Source of the DNA: Alginatibacterium sediminis
GTDB taxonomy: Bacteria; Pseudomonadota; Gammaproteobacteria; Enterobacterales; Celerinatantimonadaceae
Length of the DNA stretch: 64,000 nt
Assembly (NCBI RefSeq): GCF_003610775.1
Contig: NZ_RAQO01000006.1
Coordinates: 372,001 to 436,000, forward strand
Direction of reading: 5' to 3'
A model generated the notes under the pieces. The model did not search any database and was not told the DNA's origin. It worked only from the letters and a program-made list of their open reading frames with translations. Of this stretch, positions 47,875-56,519 are shown in pieces. Position numbers and translations under genes: made by a program. Position 1 is the stretch's first letter. Each line of letters starts with the position of its first letter.

Positions 47875-48261
47875 TTAATTGTAGAACAGTTCATCACTAA
47901 AGCTGTCATCTATAGCGTCTTCTATTATTGCATCTTCGATTAACGCATCTGCAATTATTTCTTGTTCGATATCATCTTCAATTAAACCGTATTCAAGGTC
48001 ATCAAAAGCGCGTTTACAGCGCTCTTCATTTACTGCGCCTTGCACTAAGCCATCAATTGCGCCTGCAGCAGCTCCAATAGCTGCGCCGCGGCTTGCGCCC
48101 TGTTTTCCGTCAGCAATAGCGCCAATACCGCCACCTACAACACTGCCGACAATAGCGCCATCAATCATTTCTCCGACGCTGTCGTTACAAACGGCTAGGG
48201 CTTGAGTTATAGCGGCGCTGTTACCAAATACAGCAATCAAAAATAGAGTTTTTGCGTTCAT
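47875..48261 (-). CDS. Glycine-zipper protein with acidic tail
   Basis: A 128-residue exported protein: signal peptide (MNAKTLFLIAVFGNSAAITQALA), a glycine-zipper region (GAIVGSVVGGGIGAIADGKQGASRGAAIGAAAGAIDG, fragments given) typical of outer-membrane-associated small proteins, two Cys residues that could form a disulfide (CNDS and ERCKR), and a very acidic tail with imperfect IxEDxI repeats (DIEQEIIADALIEDAIIEDAIDD). No known function. Adjacent to the OMP genes on both sides on the same strand. Confidence 0.75.
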   Translation of the reverse strand: MNAKTLFLIAVFGNSAAITQALAVCNDSVGEMIDGAIVGSVVGGGIGAIADGKQGASRGAAIGAAAGAIDGLVQGAVNEERCKRAFDDLEYGLIEDDIEQEIIADALIEDAIIEDAIDDSFSDELFYN

Positions 48262-48317
48262 GTTATTCTCTCATTAAATGTTTAGGCTAGGCCTCAGATT
48301 TAGAGGCCTATTCAAAA

Positions 48318-48974
48318 TCAGAAGTAATAGTTGGCTTGGATCCAAGCAACGGTATCTTCTGGTTGGTTTCCATATTTGGCGGTGTATTCGATCTTCGCAC
48401 CAACTGAAACCTTGTCAGCAACCATGAGGCCGCCGCCTACTTCAACTTGATTGATAAACTGCTTATTTTTTACGTGATAAGTCGTTTTTGGATTTGCGTA
48501 TACCCAGTGACCGTCATCAAAGCCGTACATCGCATACACACCGGCTTGAGCCAAAGTAGAATTTGCTCCTTTGGCTTTAGTGTCGGTGTAACCTAGTGAA
48601 GCCATTGGAAATATCGAAATATTATCAGTGACTTGGAACTTATAAATCATTCCGGCTAAAGCTGTGGTACTGTTTTTATCGCCAAGTACGTCAACCGAGT
48701 AGCCTAATCCGTCGGTCACATGGAAGTAACGACCACGGTAGTTAACATCGCCTTTCTTGTTGTCTGCACCTAGGTCTAGCTGAAAGATGTTTGCGCCAAG
48801 GCCCATCATGCCATTGAGCTGTGTAGTGTCTTTACTTGCGCTAACACCTAGCGTAGAGAAACTAGCGGTAGGGTCGCCATAATTGACTTCCTCTTGCGCC
48901 GCTGGAGTGGTGTCGGCCGCAAATGCGCCAGTTGAAGCGAGGGCTAAAAGTAGTGCCAAAGTAGATTTTTTCAT
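48318..48974 (-). CDS. Putative outer-membrane beta-barrel protein
   Basis: A 218-residue protein with a signal peptide (MKKSTLALLLALASTGAFA) and alternating aromatic/small residues throughout, ending in an aromatic residue (QANYYF), which suggests a small outer-membrane barrel of the OmpA/OmpW size. I start at the ATG at 48974; the frame to 49019 precedes the signal peptide and is not needed. No family can be named with confidence. It could be a pore or adhesin; the ligand is unknown. It is first of the three minus-strand envelope genes. Confidence 0.7.
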   Translation of the reverse strand: MKKSTLALLLALASTGAFAADTTPAAQEEVNYGDPTASFSTLGVSASKDTTQLNGMMGLGANIFQLDLGADNKKGDVNYRGRYFHVTDGLGYSVDVLGDKNSTTALAGMIYKFQVTDNISIFPMASLGYTDTKAKGANSTLAQAGVYAMYGFDDGHWVYANPKTTYHVKNKQFINQVEVGGGLMVADKVSVGAKIEYTAKYGNQPEDTVAWIQANYYF

Positions 48975-49167
48975 GTGATGCTCGATGTGTTTGATTAACT
49001 TGTCGCTATTATCGAGCAAATGAATAAATAGGTTTAATTAGTTAGTATCACATATTCGAATACATCGGAAACTATGTTCAATTTTAAGCACTAGCTTAGT
49101 TACAAATGTGCTTTACTATATTAGAGAGCTTATACCTAAATGGGCAATGCAAGGGACGCAATCGGCA

Positions 49168-50103
49168 ATGAAGTTGTATCGAAACGTGAGCTTTAGGCTC
49201 TTAACTTTTATCTACGCTGGATTAAGCGTAATTGCTTTTTCTATGGGCGCACATGCGGCGTCAACCCATCAGGAGCTAGCTTCTTCGGCTTCGATACTTG
49301 TTGATCTTAGTACCAATCAAGTGCTGCATGCGCAAAATGAAAATCAAGTGATGCCAATTGCTTCGGTTACTAAATTGATGACGGCGTACGTGGTGTTAGA
49401 TGCCGGTTTAGATTTAGATGAGCAACTTGAAGTCACCATCAAACAAGCATTTTTAACACAGCAGGTTTTCTCGCGAGTACGCTTGGGTAGCAGCATGTCA
49501 CGTCGTGAGCTGTTGTTGTTGGCTTTAATGTCGTCGGAAAACCGCGCTGCGGCTACTTTGGCCCATCATTATCCTCAAGGCTATTGGGCCTTTATTCAAG
49601 ATATGAATAAAACTGCCAAAAAATTGGGCATGCATCGTAGTCATTTTGTAGAACCGACCGGGCTATCTTCAGAAAATGTATCAACTGCCTCTGACTTAGT
49701 TCGCTTACTTAAGGCCAGCAAGAAGTACCCTTTACTTGGTGAGCTAAGTACAACCCAATCGCATCAAGCGCAATTCAGCAAACCACGCTATAGCCTAGGC
49801 TTTGGTAATACTAATCGTTTGGTTTCCAGAGACAGCTGGGACATTGCTTTAAGTAAAACAGGATTTACCAATGATGCTGGCCGGTGCTTGGTTATGCGTA
49901 CAGAAATGGCTAATCGACAGGTGGCATTTGTGGCCTTAGATTCCTTTGGTAAGTACACACATATGGAAGATGCTAAACGTTTAAAATCATGGTTAGAAAC
50001 TGGGAAGGTGAGTCAACTGCCTCAGACGGCTAAAGATTACAAATATCAGCGACGTCAAGACTATCAAGCCCAAGTGCTAGCACGAATTTCCATCAAACCT
50101 TAA
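49168..50103 (+). CDS. pbpG: D-alanyl-D-alanine endopeptidase (PBP7/PbpG)
   Basis: Penicillin-binding serine peptidase that cuts peptidoglycan crosslinks. All three motifs are present: SxxK in IASVTKLMTAYVVLDA, SxN in LMSSENRAAATLA, and KTG in ALSKTGFTNDAGRC. Signal peptide FIYAGLSVIAFSMGAHAA. I start at the ATG at 49168 (MKLYRNVSFRLL); ATGs at 49147 and the frame start at 49108 also precede it, and AAGGGA lies 12 nt before the 49168 start, so the start is not certain. C-terminal tail is longer than needed for catalysis. Single gene. Confidence 0.92.
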   Translation: MKLYRNVSFRLLTFIYAGLSVIAFSMGAHAASTHQELASSASILVDLSTNQVLHAQNENQVMPIASVTKLMTAYVVLDAGLDLDEQLEVTIKQAFLTQQVFSRVRLGSSMSRRELLLLALMSSENRAAATLAHHYPQGYWAFIQDMNKTAKKLGMHRSHFVEPTGLSSENVSTASDLVRLLKASKKYPLLGELSTTQSHQAQFSKPRYSLGFGNTNRLVSRDSWDIALSKTGFTNDAGRCLVMRTEMANRQVAFVALDSFGKYTHMEDAKRLKSWLETGKVSQLPQTAKDYKYQRRQDYQAQVLARISIKP

Positions 50104-50239
50104 GACACTGAACTTTAATGATAATGTTTGATAGCAGTGGCGAATTTAACTGATCATCAGCGCATATTGTTGCGCTAGAGTTCATTGTTCTGATCCTTTT
50201 TCCCAACCTTTAGGCACACCGTGGAGGGAAATTCAGGCA

Positions 50240-50267
50240 ATAAAAAGGGCTTACTTTCGCGAGCCCT
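50240..50267 (-). terminator. Rho-independent terminator after the FadR-type regulator
   Basis: On the minus strand AGGGCT, 10-base loop, AGCCCT, then TTTTAT. It begins 22 nt after the stop codon of the regulator at 50289. Confidence 0.8.
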
Positions 50268-50288
50268 AAGTGTGCTTCAAACTAAAGA

Positions 50289-51011
50289 TTAAGCAGCATG
50301 TTCATCCGGTAAACGGTGATTACTATCATTAAGTAGATCTAAGTTCGCTTGGCGGGCTTTAACACTATCCCCAGCCATAATCGCTTCGTAGATAGCTTTG
50401 TGTTCTTCGATGCAGGTTCCACCTTCTTTGGAAGAATGCTCAATAAACCCTAAAAAGATAGTTCTTAGTACATTTGCAAACGGCAAGAAAAAGCTGTTGC
50501 CTGTCGACAAGTAAATTTGACGATGAAACTCTAAGTCAATTGTAGACCACTGATTTTCTTGGTCTATTCCCGATGCAATGTTGCTCATGGTTTGGAAAAT
50601 GCCAGACAAAGCCATACGCTGCTCGACACTTGCATGGCGGGCGGCAAGCGCTGCGGCTTCAGGCTCAATAGCACGACGTAATGATAAAAACTCCCAATAG
50701 ATTTTATCAGTGTTATCGATACCAACCATCCAGTCGATCAATTGTGCATCGAGTAAATTCCAGTGCTCACGTTGACGTACGCGCGTGCCGATTTTCGGCT
50801 TAGACTCGAGCAGACCTTTAGAGTTTAGCAGTTTGATTGCTTCTCTAAGTGCGGTTCGGCTGACACCGAATTGCTCACACAAATCCATTTCGGATGGAAT
50901 TATGCCATCCTCGGGAAGGTCTCCAGAGAGAATTTTTCTAGCTATTGCACGTGCGACTTGCAGATGCAGGCTACGCGAAGAGCCTTCTATTGATTTAAAA
51001 GCCTTGCTCAT
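50289..51011 (-). CDS. FadR/GntR-family regulator with FCD domain
   Basis: A 240-residue transcription factor: N-terminal GntR winged helix (residues 1-78; SLHLQVARAIARKIL and SEMDLCEQFGVSRTALREAIKLL) and a C-terminal FCD effector domain (80-235) with the metal or ligand residues Asp in WSTIDLEFHRQIY and His in IEEHKAIYEAI. Such regulators often sense uronic acids in bacteria that digest alginate or pectin. The likely targets are the TNGTNNNACNA sites upstream of the PL17 operon and kdgM, the latter immediately downstream in the map. It lies 316 nt from the kdgM stop on the same strand. Confidence 0.9.
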   Translation of the reverse strand: MSKAFKSIEGSSRSLHLQVARAIARKILSGDLPEDGIIPSEMDLCEQFGVSRTALREAIKLLNSKGLLESKPKIGTRVRQREHWNLLDAQLIDWMVGIDNTDKIYWEFLSLRRAIEPEAAALAARHASVEQRMALSGIFQTMSNIASGIDQENQWSTIDLEFHRQIYLSTGNSFFLPFANVLRTIFLGFIEHSSKEGGTCIEEHKAIYEAIMAGDSVKARQANLDLLNDSNHRLPDEHAA

Positions 51012-51290
51012 ACAAATCCTTAAATACTACTTAATTATTTAAAATTGTACCCTGAAAGTTATAGGAACGATAGCGGAAATTCTAATGCTAGGTACTATGA
51101 GTTCACAGTTTTACATGAAAAATGCTCAGGAATTGTGCTTTGCTTGGATGAGTAGGTAGATTTTTAATACGGTACAAGGCATGTCATAGCGCTATTGATT
51201 GGTAAATAAAGCCTATTTTGAAACAATGAGCTAGTGAGCAGTAATAATTTAGCTAGCATTTGCGATTAGAATGGGTATGGGGCAGGATAA

Positions 51291-51320
51291 ACAATAAGCG
51301 CTCCGTAGAGCGCTTATTGT
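51291..51320 (-). terminator. Strong hairpin after kdgM
   Basis: ACAATAAGCGCTC (51291-51303), loop CGTA, GAGCGCTTATTGT (51308-51320): a perfect 13-bp stem just after the kdgM stop codon. On the minus strand it is followed by TTTATCC, so termination may be partial. The rest of 51012-51327 holds no gene or clear motif and must contain the regulator's promoter. Confidence 0.75.
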
Positions 51321-51327
51321 CTGATAA

Positions 51328-52014
51328 TTAAAACTTGTAAGCAATACCTACACGCGAACGAAGTTCTCGCTTGCTAGTCTCTTTACCGACTGACACATCA
51401 CCAAGCTCAACCCATGGCGTCCAATCACCCATGCTGTAGTGTGCGGTTACGTTGTGATCATAGTTGGTTCGTCCATTGTCATACAAAGTATACTGGGCAT
51501 CGTCAGCATAGTAGTAGTTAAACTCATAGCCAAACTTCCACTGGTCCATTTTATAACCCGCGTTAAAGGTTCCACGATGGCGATACTTTTCATAATCTGG
51601 CGCTCCATTTTTAACATCAAGACGGTAACGACCGCTTAACGATAGACCGTCGATAGACGCTGGAGTGTAGGTTAAGCGCAGCTGCGGTTTGAATGTAGTA
51701 CCGCTGTCACGGAACTCGATAGGCATACCTGGTTGCAGCGCCCATTGGTCACTTAGTTTGTAGGTATAACCTAAGCCAATTTCAGTACCATTATTTTGAA
51801 GGCCTTTCATGAAGTCTGTTGGATCTTCGCCTTTGAATTTCACTTCTAAACTTACACTGAAGTTATTGTCAAAAGTATTGCCCATTTTCACACGGCTAGA
51901 GTGATTTTTACTTTCGCTATTATATTGATGACGAAAATCAATAGAAGCAGCGTTAGCTGTTGCTGATAACAAGCCAAGACTGAGCAAAGCTGTAACAATT
52001 GGTGTAATTTTCAT
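51328..52014 (-). CDS. kdgM: KdgM-type oligouronate porin
   Basis: A 228-residue outer-membrane porin of the KdgM/NanC family, small monomeric barrels that pass acidic oligosaccharides such as oligogalacturonates. Signal peptide MKITPIVTALLSLGLLSATANA. The family start is DFRHQYNSESKNHSSRVKMG and the end is GIAYKF, an aromatic terminus for barrel insertion. I start at the ATG at 52014; the longer frame to 52113 covers the promoter. Its partner genes suggest that it admits alginate oligomers into the periplasm. A CRP site and an FCD-type operator precede it. Confidence 0.88.
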   Translation of the reverse strand: MKITPIVTALLSLGLLSATANAASIDFRHQYNSESKNHSSRVKMGNTFDNNFSVSLEVKFKGEDPTDFMKGLQNNGTEIGLGYTYKLSDQWALQPGMPIEFRDSGTTFKPQLRLTYTPASIDGLSLSGRYRLDVKNGAPDYEKYRHRGTFNAGYKMDQWKFGYEFNYYYADDAQYTLYDNGRTNYDHNVTAHYSMGDWTPWVELGDVSVGKETSKRELRSRVGIAYKF

Positions 52015-52042
52015 AGTGTTTTTTCTCTTATGTTTTGCGTTA

Positions 52043-52053
52043 TAGTAATACAA
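52043..52053 (-). promoter_or_regulatory. FadR/FCD-type operator upstream of kdgM
   Basis: The plus strand reads TAGTAATACAA, fitting TNGTNNNACNA; the minus strand reads TTGTATTACTA. The downstream context TTGTATTACWATAAC is shared with the PL17 operator at 40460. It lies about 30-40 bp before the ATG, in core promoter or leader DNA. Confidence 0.55.
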
Positions 52054-52095
52054 TACATTGAGCCGATAGCTTTCTGAAGTTTGATTCGCTAATAT

Positions 52096-52111
52096 TGTGA
52101 GCAATATCACC
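52096..52111 (-). promoter_or_regulatory. CRP site upstream of kdgM
   Basis: TGTGA-GCAATA-TCACC, 9 of 10 consensus matches, centred about 90 bp before the ATG and 55 bp before the operator. The half sites are flanked by a further symmetric ATATTG/CAATAT. Confidence 0.7.
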
Positions 52112-52215
52112 ATAAAAGGCTGCTTATGCGCTCATATTTAGTTTTTTACGCATAATCATTCGTGTTAAAGACTTTTGAGGGGTTTTATATTCTATCTGGC
52201 TTTGTTGATATATTG

Positions 52216-52243
52216 TTGCAGGCAAATTGTAGTCTGCCTGCAA
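52216..52243 (-). terminator. Hairpin after the Mla-like operon
   Basis: TTGCAGGC (52216-52223) and GCCTGCAA (52236-52243), perfect 8-bp arms, lie just beyond the stop codon of the lipoprotein gene. There is no T-run, so it is a possible weak terminator. Confidence 0.5.
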
Positions 52244-52249
52244 GGATTG

Positions 52250-52843
52250 TCAATGGTCTTGGCTGACCCGCTCTGAGAAGCTGGTGATAAGCTGACTTAG
52301 CGCTTGAGTTGCGCCGGCCCGACTGAGGTCTTTGGCCTGTAAGGTCTGCGAAAAATTTCCAACAGCATTAACATCTCCATTAGCCTCTAACCATATCCAT
52401 TGGGCTTCTAAACGCGCAAGTCCTTGTTGGTTTACATCAAAGCGCAGAACATCAACGCTCAAACTCTTGGCGTTACCGACATAAAATAAGCCTGGGTGGC
52501 GGACAAAAAAACTATCTTGTTGTTGTTGGGCGAGGTTTTTAAGTAATGCTATTTGAAATTCGTCTTCAATGTTTCCGGCCCATTGTTCGAACTTCTCTGG
52601 GTTATATTCCACGTCACTGTGTTTAGCGACAATCGAACTACGCATTAGATAGTCCGCAAAACGTAAAGGCCCAATTACAATCACTTGTTGTGCTGAGTAA
52701 CTATCGACCGTGGTCTCATTGAGTGCTTGTGATTGCAATAAGTAGTAATCGGGATCAATTGAAGGCTGCGTGATCGAACAGGCCGACAACACAAGAAGAC
52801 TGAGTGCTATAGCGCAATTTTTAATCTGAGTCTGGCTGATCAT
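52250..52843 (-). CDS. PqiC/ABC-type transport auxiliary lipoprotein
   Basis: A 197-residue lipoprotein of the PqiC family (DUF330 type), outer-membrane partner of an MCE lipid-transport system. The lipobox is LSAC, cleavage before Cys22. The body has the family pattern of a periplasmic domain with IVIGPLRFADYLMRSSIV and FVRHPGLFYV. AAGGAA lies before the ATG, 12 nt after the MCE gene. Last gene of the Mla-like operon. Confidence 0.85.
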   Translation of the reverse strand: MISQTQIKNCAIALSLLVLSACSITQPSIDPDYYLLQSQALNETTVDSYSAQQVIVIGPLRFADYLMRSSIVAKHSDVEYNPEKFEQWAGNIEDEFQIALLKNLAQQQQDSFFVRHPGLFYVGNAKSLSVDVLRFDVNQQGLARLEAQWIWLEANGDVNAVGNFSQTLQAKDLSRAGATQALSQLITSFSERVSQDH

Positions 52844-52855
52844 GATGTTTCCTTG

Positions 52856-53854
52856 TTAACGTTGGCGGCCACCGATGATAGCCTCCGGATTTCTTTCGAG
52901 CGATTGTGAAAGCTGGCGAACTTGATTTGCCGCACGCTCTACTGACCCCATTGTTTTGATGACACTAACGCTCAAATTCGAGTTAGGTTTTACCTGCTTC
53001 TCAAGCTCTTGCATTGCACCGTTTGCGGATTGAAGCAACACGTCTAGCTCTTTTAAGCTTGATTGGCCGCTTTGCGCAAGCATACGATATTGATCTGAAG
53101 TTTGAGAAATTGAACTTGTCATTTGATTGCTGTTATCAAGTAGATTGTCAGCTTTTTGTAACATACTATCGGAGCGAGCTTCGATATTAGAAAGAAAACT
53201 GCGTAAAGATGCCGCAGAAATGGCTAGATCCCTAAGAGTCAGCCCTATATCTTCATTAGAAGTTAAGGCATTAATACTAGCGCTTAAATCTTTGACATTC
53301 TCTAGGATTTCACCAATCGGTAAATCTTTGAATTGATCTGCAAAGTTAGTTAATACCTCTGTAAGTTGTTGTAGATCGCTTGGCACAGTGGGCACGACTA
53401 AGTTTCCACTTAAAGATTGATGAGTAACGCCACGGTTACCATTATAGTATTCAAGTTGTATTTGTAGGGTACCGGTGACTAGGCTACCGCTTACAAGCTT
53501 TGCAGCCATTCCTAGTTCAATCTGCTGGCGAATAAACTCGCTTAGACCATCTATTTTCGGGAAACCATTATTGTTTTCAGAAAACTTTGCGATGACCAAA
53601 ATGTTTAATTGCTGATTTTCCGTATTGGGTGAATTGTGGAATTCGATACGTTCAACATCGCCAACTTTCACCCCACGGAAGGTAACGGGGGCACCAACGC
53701 TTAAACCTTTCACATCTCCGGGGAAAATCATTTCAAAGGATAGTTCATTTTTAAAAAAGGAACTGGAGCCAAATAAAGAGACACCAAAAACCATAATGAC
53801 CAAGGCAATCAGGGTAAAGATGCCGATAGCTCTGGCTTGTTTTTGATCGCTCAT
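52856..53854 (-). CDS. MlaD-type MCE domain protein
   Basis: Inner-membrane-anchored MCE protein (332 residues) that binds lipid for transfer across the periplasm. One N-terminal membrane helix (GIFTLIALVIMVFGVSLFG), then the MCE domain (about residues 38-160, GDVKGLSVGAPVTFRGVKVGDVERIEF) and a C-terminal region of coiled coils (about 200-320). The long coiled coil suggests a bridge-like PqiB-style extension rather than the compact MlaD of E. coli. It overlaps the ATPase gene by 4 nt (ATGA). Confidence 0.9.
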   Translation of the reverse strand: MSDQKQARAIGIFTLIALVIMVFGVSLFGSSSFFKNELSFEMIFPGDVKGLSVGAPVTFRGVKVGDVERIEFHNSPNTENQQLNILVIAKFSENNNGFPKIDGLSEFIRQQIELGMAAKLVSGSLVTGTLQIQLEYYNGNRGVTHQSLSGNLVVPTVPSDLQQLTEVLTNFADQFKDLPIGEILENVKDLSASINALTSNEDIGLTLRDLAISAASLRSFLSNIEARSDSMLQKADNLLDNSNQMTSSISQTSDQYRMLAQSGQSSLKELDVLLQSANGAMQELEKQVKPNSNLSVSVIKTMGSVERAANQVRQLSQSLERNPEAIIGGRQR

Positions 53855-54654
53855 ATTGTTTCCTTTGGTTGCTGATAGTCGCCACGACGCAAAAAGCGCT
53901 GTACCCGTGCATCTTTGCTAGTTTTAAGAAGATAATTAGGGTCACCGGTGGTAAGCATTGTTTTAGATTGAGCATCCAAAAAGACCGAGTTACTGCCGAT
54001 AGCGAAGATACTAGCTAATTCATGGGTCACTATGACGATTGTAGTATTGAGGCTATCACTAAGGGTCAAGATTAGCTCATCGAGATTTCGCGCACTTAAT
54101 GGATCAAGGCCGGCTGAAGGTTCATCAAAAAACAACACTTCAGGTTCGAGAGCTATTGCTCGCGCTAAGGCGGCTCTTTTAAGCATACCGCCACTTATTT
54201 CAGATGAATAGTAGTCTTCAAAACCGGCAAGTCCAACCATCATTAATTTGAGACTTACGAGTTCAGAAATTTCTGCTTTGGACAGTTTAGTATACAACTC
54301 CAAAGGCATGGCAATGTTTTCGGCAAGGGTAAGCGAGCTAATTATTGCACCTGCTTGGTAAGAAATCCCAAAGCGTTGCATCATCTTTTGACGAGTTTCA
54401 AGCTCTTGTTGCCAAAGACTAACACCATTAAAACGGACGTCGCCTTCGGCTGGTTCGAGAAGACCAAACATGTGCTTTAGTAAGGTACTTTTTCCACATC
54501 CACTGCCACCCATAATCACAAAGATGTCTTTGCGTTTTATTTCAAAATTAAGGTTTTCTTGAATTAAACGATCACCATAGCGCAAGGTTAAATTGTCAAC
54601 TTGGATGTGGGTTTGATCCTCGGAGGAGATCAGTGCGCTTGTCGACTGAATCAT
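53851..54654 (-). CDS. ABC transporter ATPase of an Mla-like lipid transport system
   Basis: MlaF-type ATPase, 267 residues. Walker A GGSGCGKSTLLKHMFG, Q-loop in the AGAIISSLTLAENIAMPLELY region, signature SEISGGMLKRAALARAIA and Walker B VLFFDEPSAGLDPLS. It works with the permease just upstream and the MCE protein just downstream. The permease stop is two bases before its ATG, and its own stop overlaps the MCE gene start. Confidence 0.92.
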   Translation of the reverse strand: MIQSTSALISSEDQTHIQVDNLTLRYGDRLIQENLNFEIKRKDIFVIMGGSGCGKSTLLKHMFGLLEPAEGDVRFNGVSLWQQELETRQKMMQRFGISYQAGAIISSLTLAENIAMPLELYTKLSKAEISELVSLKLMMVGLAGFEDYYSSEISGGMLKRAALARAIALEPEVLFFDEPSAGLDPLSARNLDELILTLSDSLNTTIVIVTHELASIFAIGSNSVFLDAQSKTMLTTGDPNYLLKTSKDARVQRFLRRGDYQQPKETI

Positions 54655-54656
54655 CT

Positions 54657-55778
54657 TTATATTCCCAGCATGGTGCTTACAAAGTTAATAATAGAATCCA
54701 TACTAATAATGAGTACGATACCTAACACTACCGCGCTGGTTGTGGCCTTACCAACGGCGGTTGCACTGCGACCGGAAATCATACCGCAGTAACACCCAGT
54801 TAAGGCAACTACTACGCCAAATACACAGCTTTTCGCAAAGCCGATAATGAAGTTTTCTAAACCGACAGTATCGAGCATGGTGTCCCAAAATTGCTGCCAA
54901 CTCACATCTATAACCCAGGTACTGACTAAAGCACCGCCAAAAATACCGATCAAATTGGCGTAAATAGTTAGCAGTGGCAAGGTAATCATTAATGCGAGCA
55001 TGCGCGGTAAAACTAAGTAGTCAAAGGCTGAAATCCCCATTGTTTTAAGGGCGTCTATTTCTTCGTTAACCTGCATGCTGCCAAGTTGCGCTGCGTAACC
55101 GGCACCGGTACGTCCAGCCATAATGATGGCTGTCATCATAGCAGCCATTTCGCGCGCCATAGCGAAGCCCACCATGCTCGCCACAAAGATTCCAGCGTTG
55201 AATCGCTCAAGCTGAACTGCGCCTACAAAGGCCATGATCATACCTATTAGTAGGCTTATCAGAGTGACGATAGGAAGTGAAGCTGGACCTGCATCATACA
55301 AAAAGTAAAGAAAGTCTTTGCGACGATAATTGGCCTTTCCTTGGAAGAAGCGAACAAAACTTAGAACACATTCGCCCCAAAAGCTTAAAAAATGCATGCA
55401 CTGTTTCAATGACTCAATTACGCTTAGACCCAGGCGCTCGGTAAGACTGGGTCTAGGGGCAAGTGTTTCATTGGTTTGCGAATTAGGTACCGCTTGGGCA
55501 AGCTGTTTTAACTGAAGAACGCCACTAGGAAAGTTTTGATAGCTAACCTCATCGACACAGCTTTCCAATTGAATAAGAAAACTAACTAATGAGCTGTCCC
55601 AAGGACCAAGCGATTTGGCGTTACACACTATGTGAGTAAGTTTAGGCTTGCTTTCTAGTTCTTGTTTGAATTGAGCGAAGTCGAGCAAGCCTTGTTCAAA
55701 ATTCCAAGTGCCAGCAACGTTTAGAACCGTTTGTTCTGAGTTTTCTTGCCACTGTAATTGCTTGGTTTCAGTGCCCAC
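54657..55778 (-). CDS. MlaE-type permease with N-terminal STAS domain
   Basis: A 373-residue inner-membrane permease. The C-terminal part (about 130-370) is MlaE: FVGAVQLERFNAGIFVASMVGFAMAREMAAMMTAIIMAGRTGAGYAAQLGSMQVNEEIDAL (key parts GRTGAGYAAQLG and EEIDALKTMG). The first 120 residues form a STAS-like domain (LQWQENSEQTVLNVAGTWNFE), which in E. coli Mla is the separate protein MlaB. Start is GTG at 55778, directly after an in-frame TAA, so no earlier start is possible. First gene of the operon. Confidence 0.92.
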   Translation of the reverse strand: MGTETKQLQWQENSEQTVLNVAGTWNFEQGLLDFAQFKQELESKPKLTHIVCNAKSLGPWDSSLVSFLIQLESCVDEVSYQNFPSGVLQLKQLAQAVPNSQTNETLAPRPSLTERLGLSVIESLKQCMHFLSFWGECVLSFVRFFQGKANYRRKDFLYFLYDAGPASLPIVTLISLLIGMIMAFVGAVQLERFNAGIFVASMVGFAMAREMAAMMTAIIMAGRTGAGYAAQLGSMQVNEEIDALKTMGISAFDYLVLPRMLALMITLPLLTIYANLIGIFGGALVSTWVIDVSWQQFWDTMLDTVGLENFIIGFAKSCVFGVVVALTGCYCGMISGRSATAVGKATTSAVVLGIVLIISMDSIINFVSTMLGI

Positions 55779-55851
55779 TTAAGTTCAACACGTTATAGGT
55801 ATCAAGCATTTAAGCATAGCTCGCAATCGACACTTATAAAAGGACTTTAAC

Positions 55852-56298
55852 TTAGTCTGGAATTAAGGGCTCTTGGTCACGTTGCATTTCTAACAAGGTT
55901 ATAGCCACCCCGACAAAATCACTATCAGTTAAAATGCCAACTAATTTGTCTTTTTCTACGACGGGTAAACAACCGATACGGTGGTTTTCTATATGTCTGG
56001 CTGCGTCTTCTACGCTGGCATGTGGATTCACGCTATGGACTTTGGTAACCATAATTTGGTCAAGGCTATGGCTGCGCTGGTGCTGACTTCGCTGCTCTTT
56101 GGATAATTTAGCTAAACTCGACTCTTGCGCGGAGCGAAGGTCGCGCTCACTGACCAAGCCCAATAGGTGATGTTCTTTGTCTACCACCGGAAGATGTCGA
56201 ATTCTAAATTCTTGACAAATTTTCAGCGCTTGTTCGAGATTAGTATCCACGGTAGCAATATGTGGTTTTTGGGTCATTATATCGGCGACAGTAATCAT
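55852..56298 (-). CDS. CBS domain-pair protein
   Basis: A 148-residue protein built of two CBS domains (Bateman module): first repeat MTQKPHIATVDTNLEQALKICQEFRIRHLPVVDKEHHLLGLVSERDL, second VTKVHSVNPHASVEDAARHIENHRIGCLPVVEKDKLVGILTDSD (fragments). Such pairs bind adenosine nucleotides and regulate partner proteins, but no partner domain is attached. I start at the ATG at 56298 with AGGAG eight bases upstream; the frame to 56337 is unsupported. Single gene. Confidence 0.9.
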   Translation of the reverse strand: MITVADIMTQKPHIATVDTNLEQALKICQEFRIRHLPVVDKEHHLLGLVSERDLRSAQESSLAKLSKEQRSQHQRSHSLDQIMVTKVHSVNPHASVEDAARHIENHRIGCLPVVEKDKLVGILTDSDFVGVAITLLEMQRDQEPLIPD

Positions 56299-56519
56299 AG
56301 TCAGACTCCTGATAGATAGGCCAGATCTGCACAGCATCTAGTGCTGACAAAGCTGCTTGTAGAACTGTTGTTATTTAAATGTAGCTCTAAACAGAGGGTT
56401 TTGATTGATATACATCAACTTAATTGACTAATCACATTAGCTTATTTTGAGAGTGCGATCCGCTTAGCGAAGTAGGGGAAAAAAACTTGATTTATATGCA
56501 ATTTCGACTTTTTTTAGGT

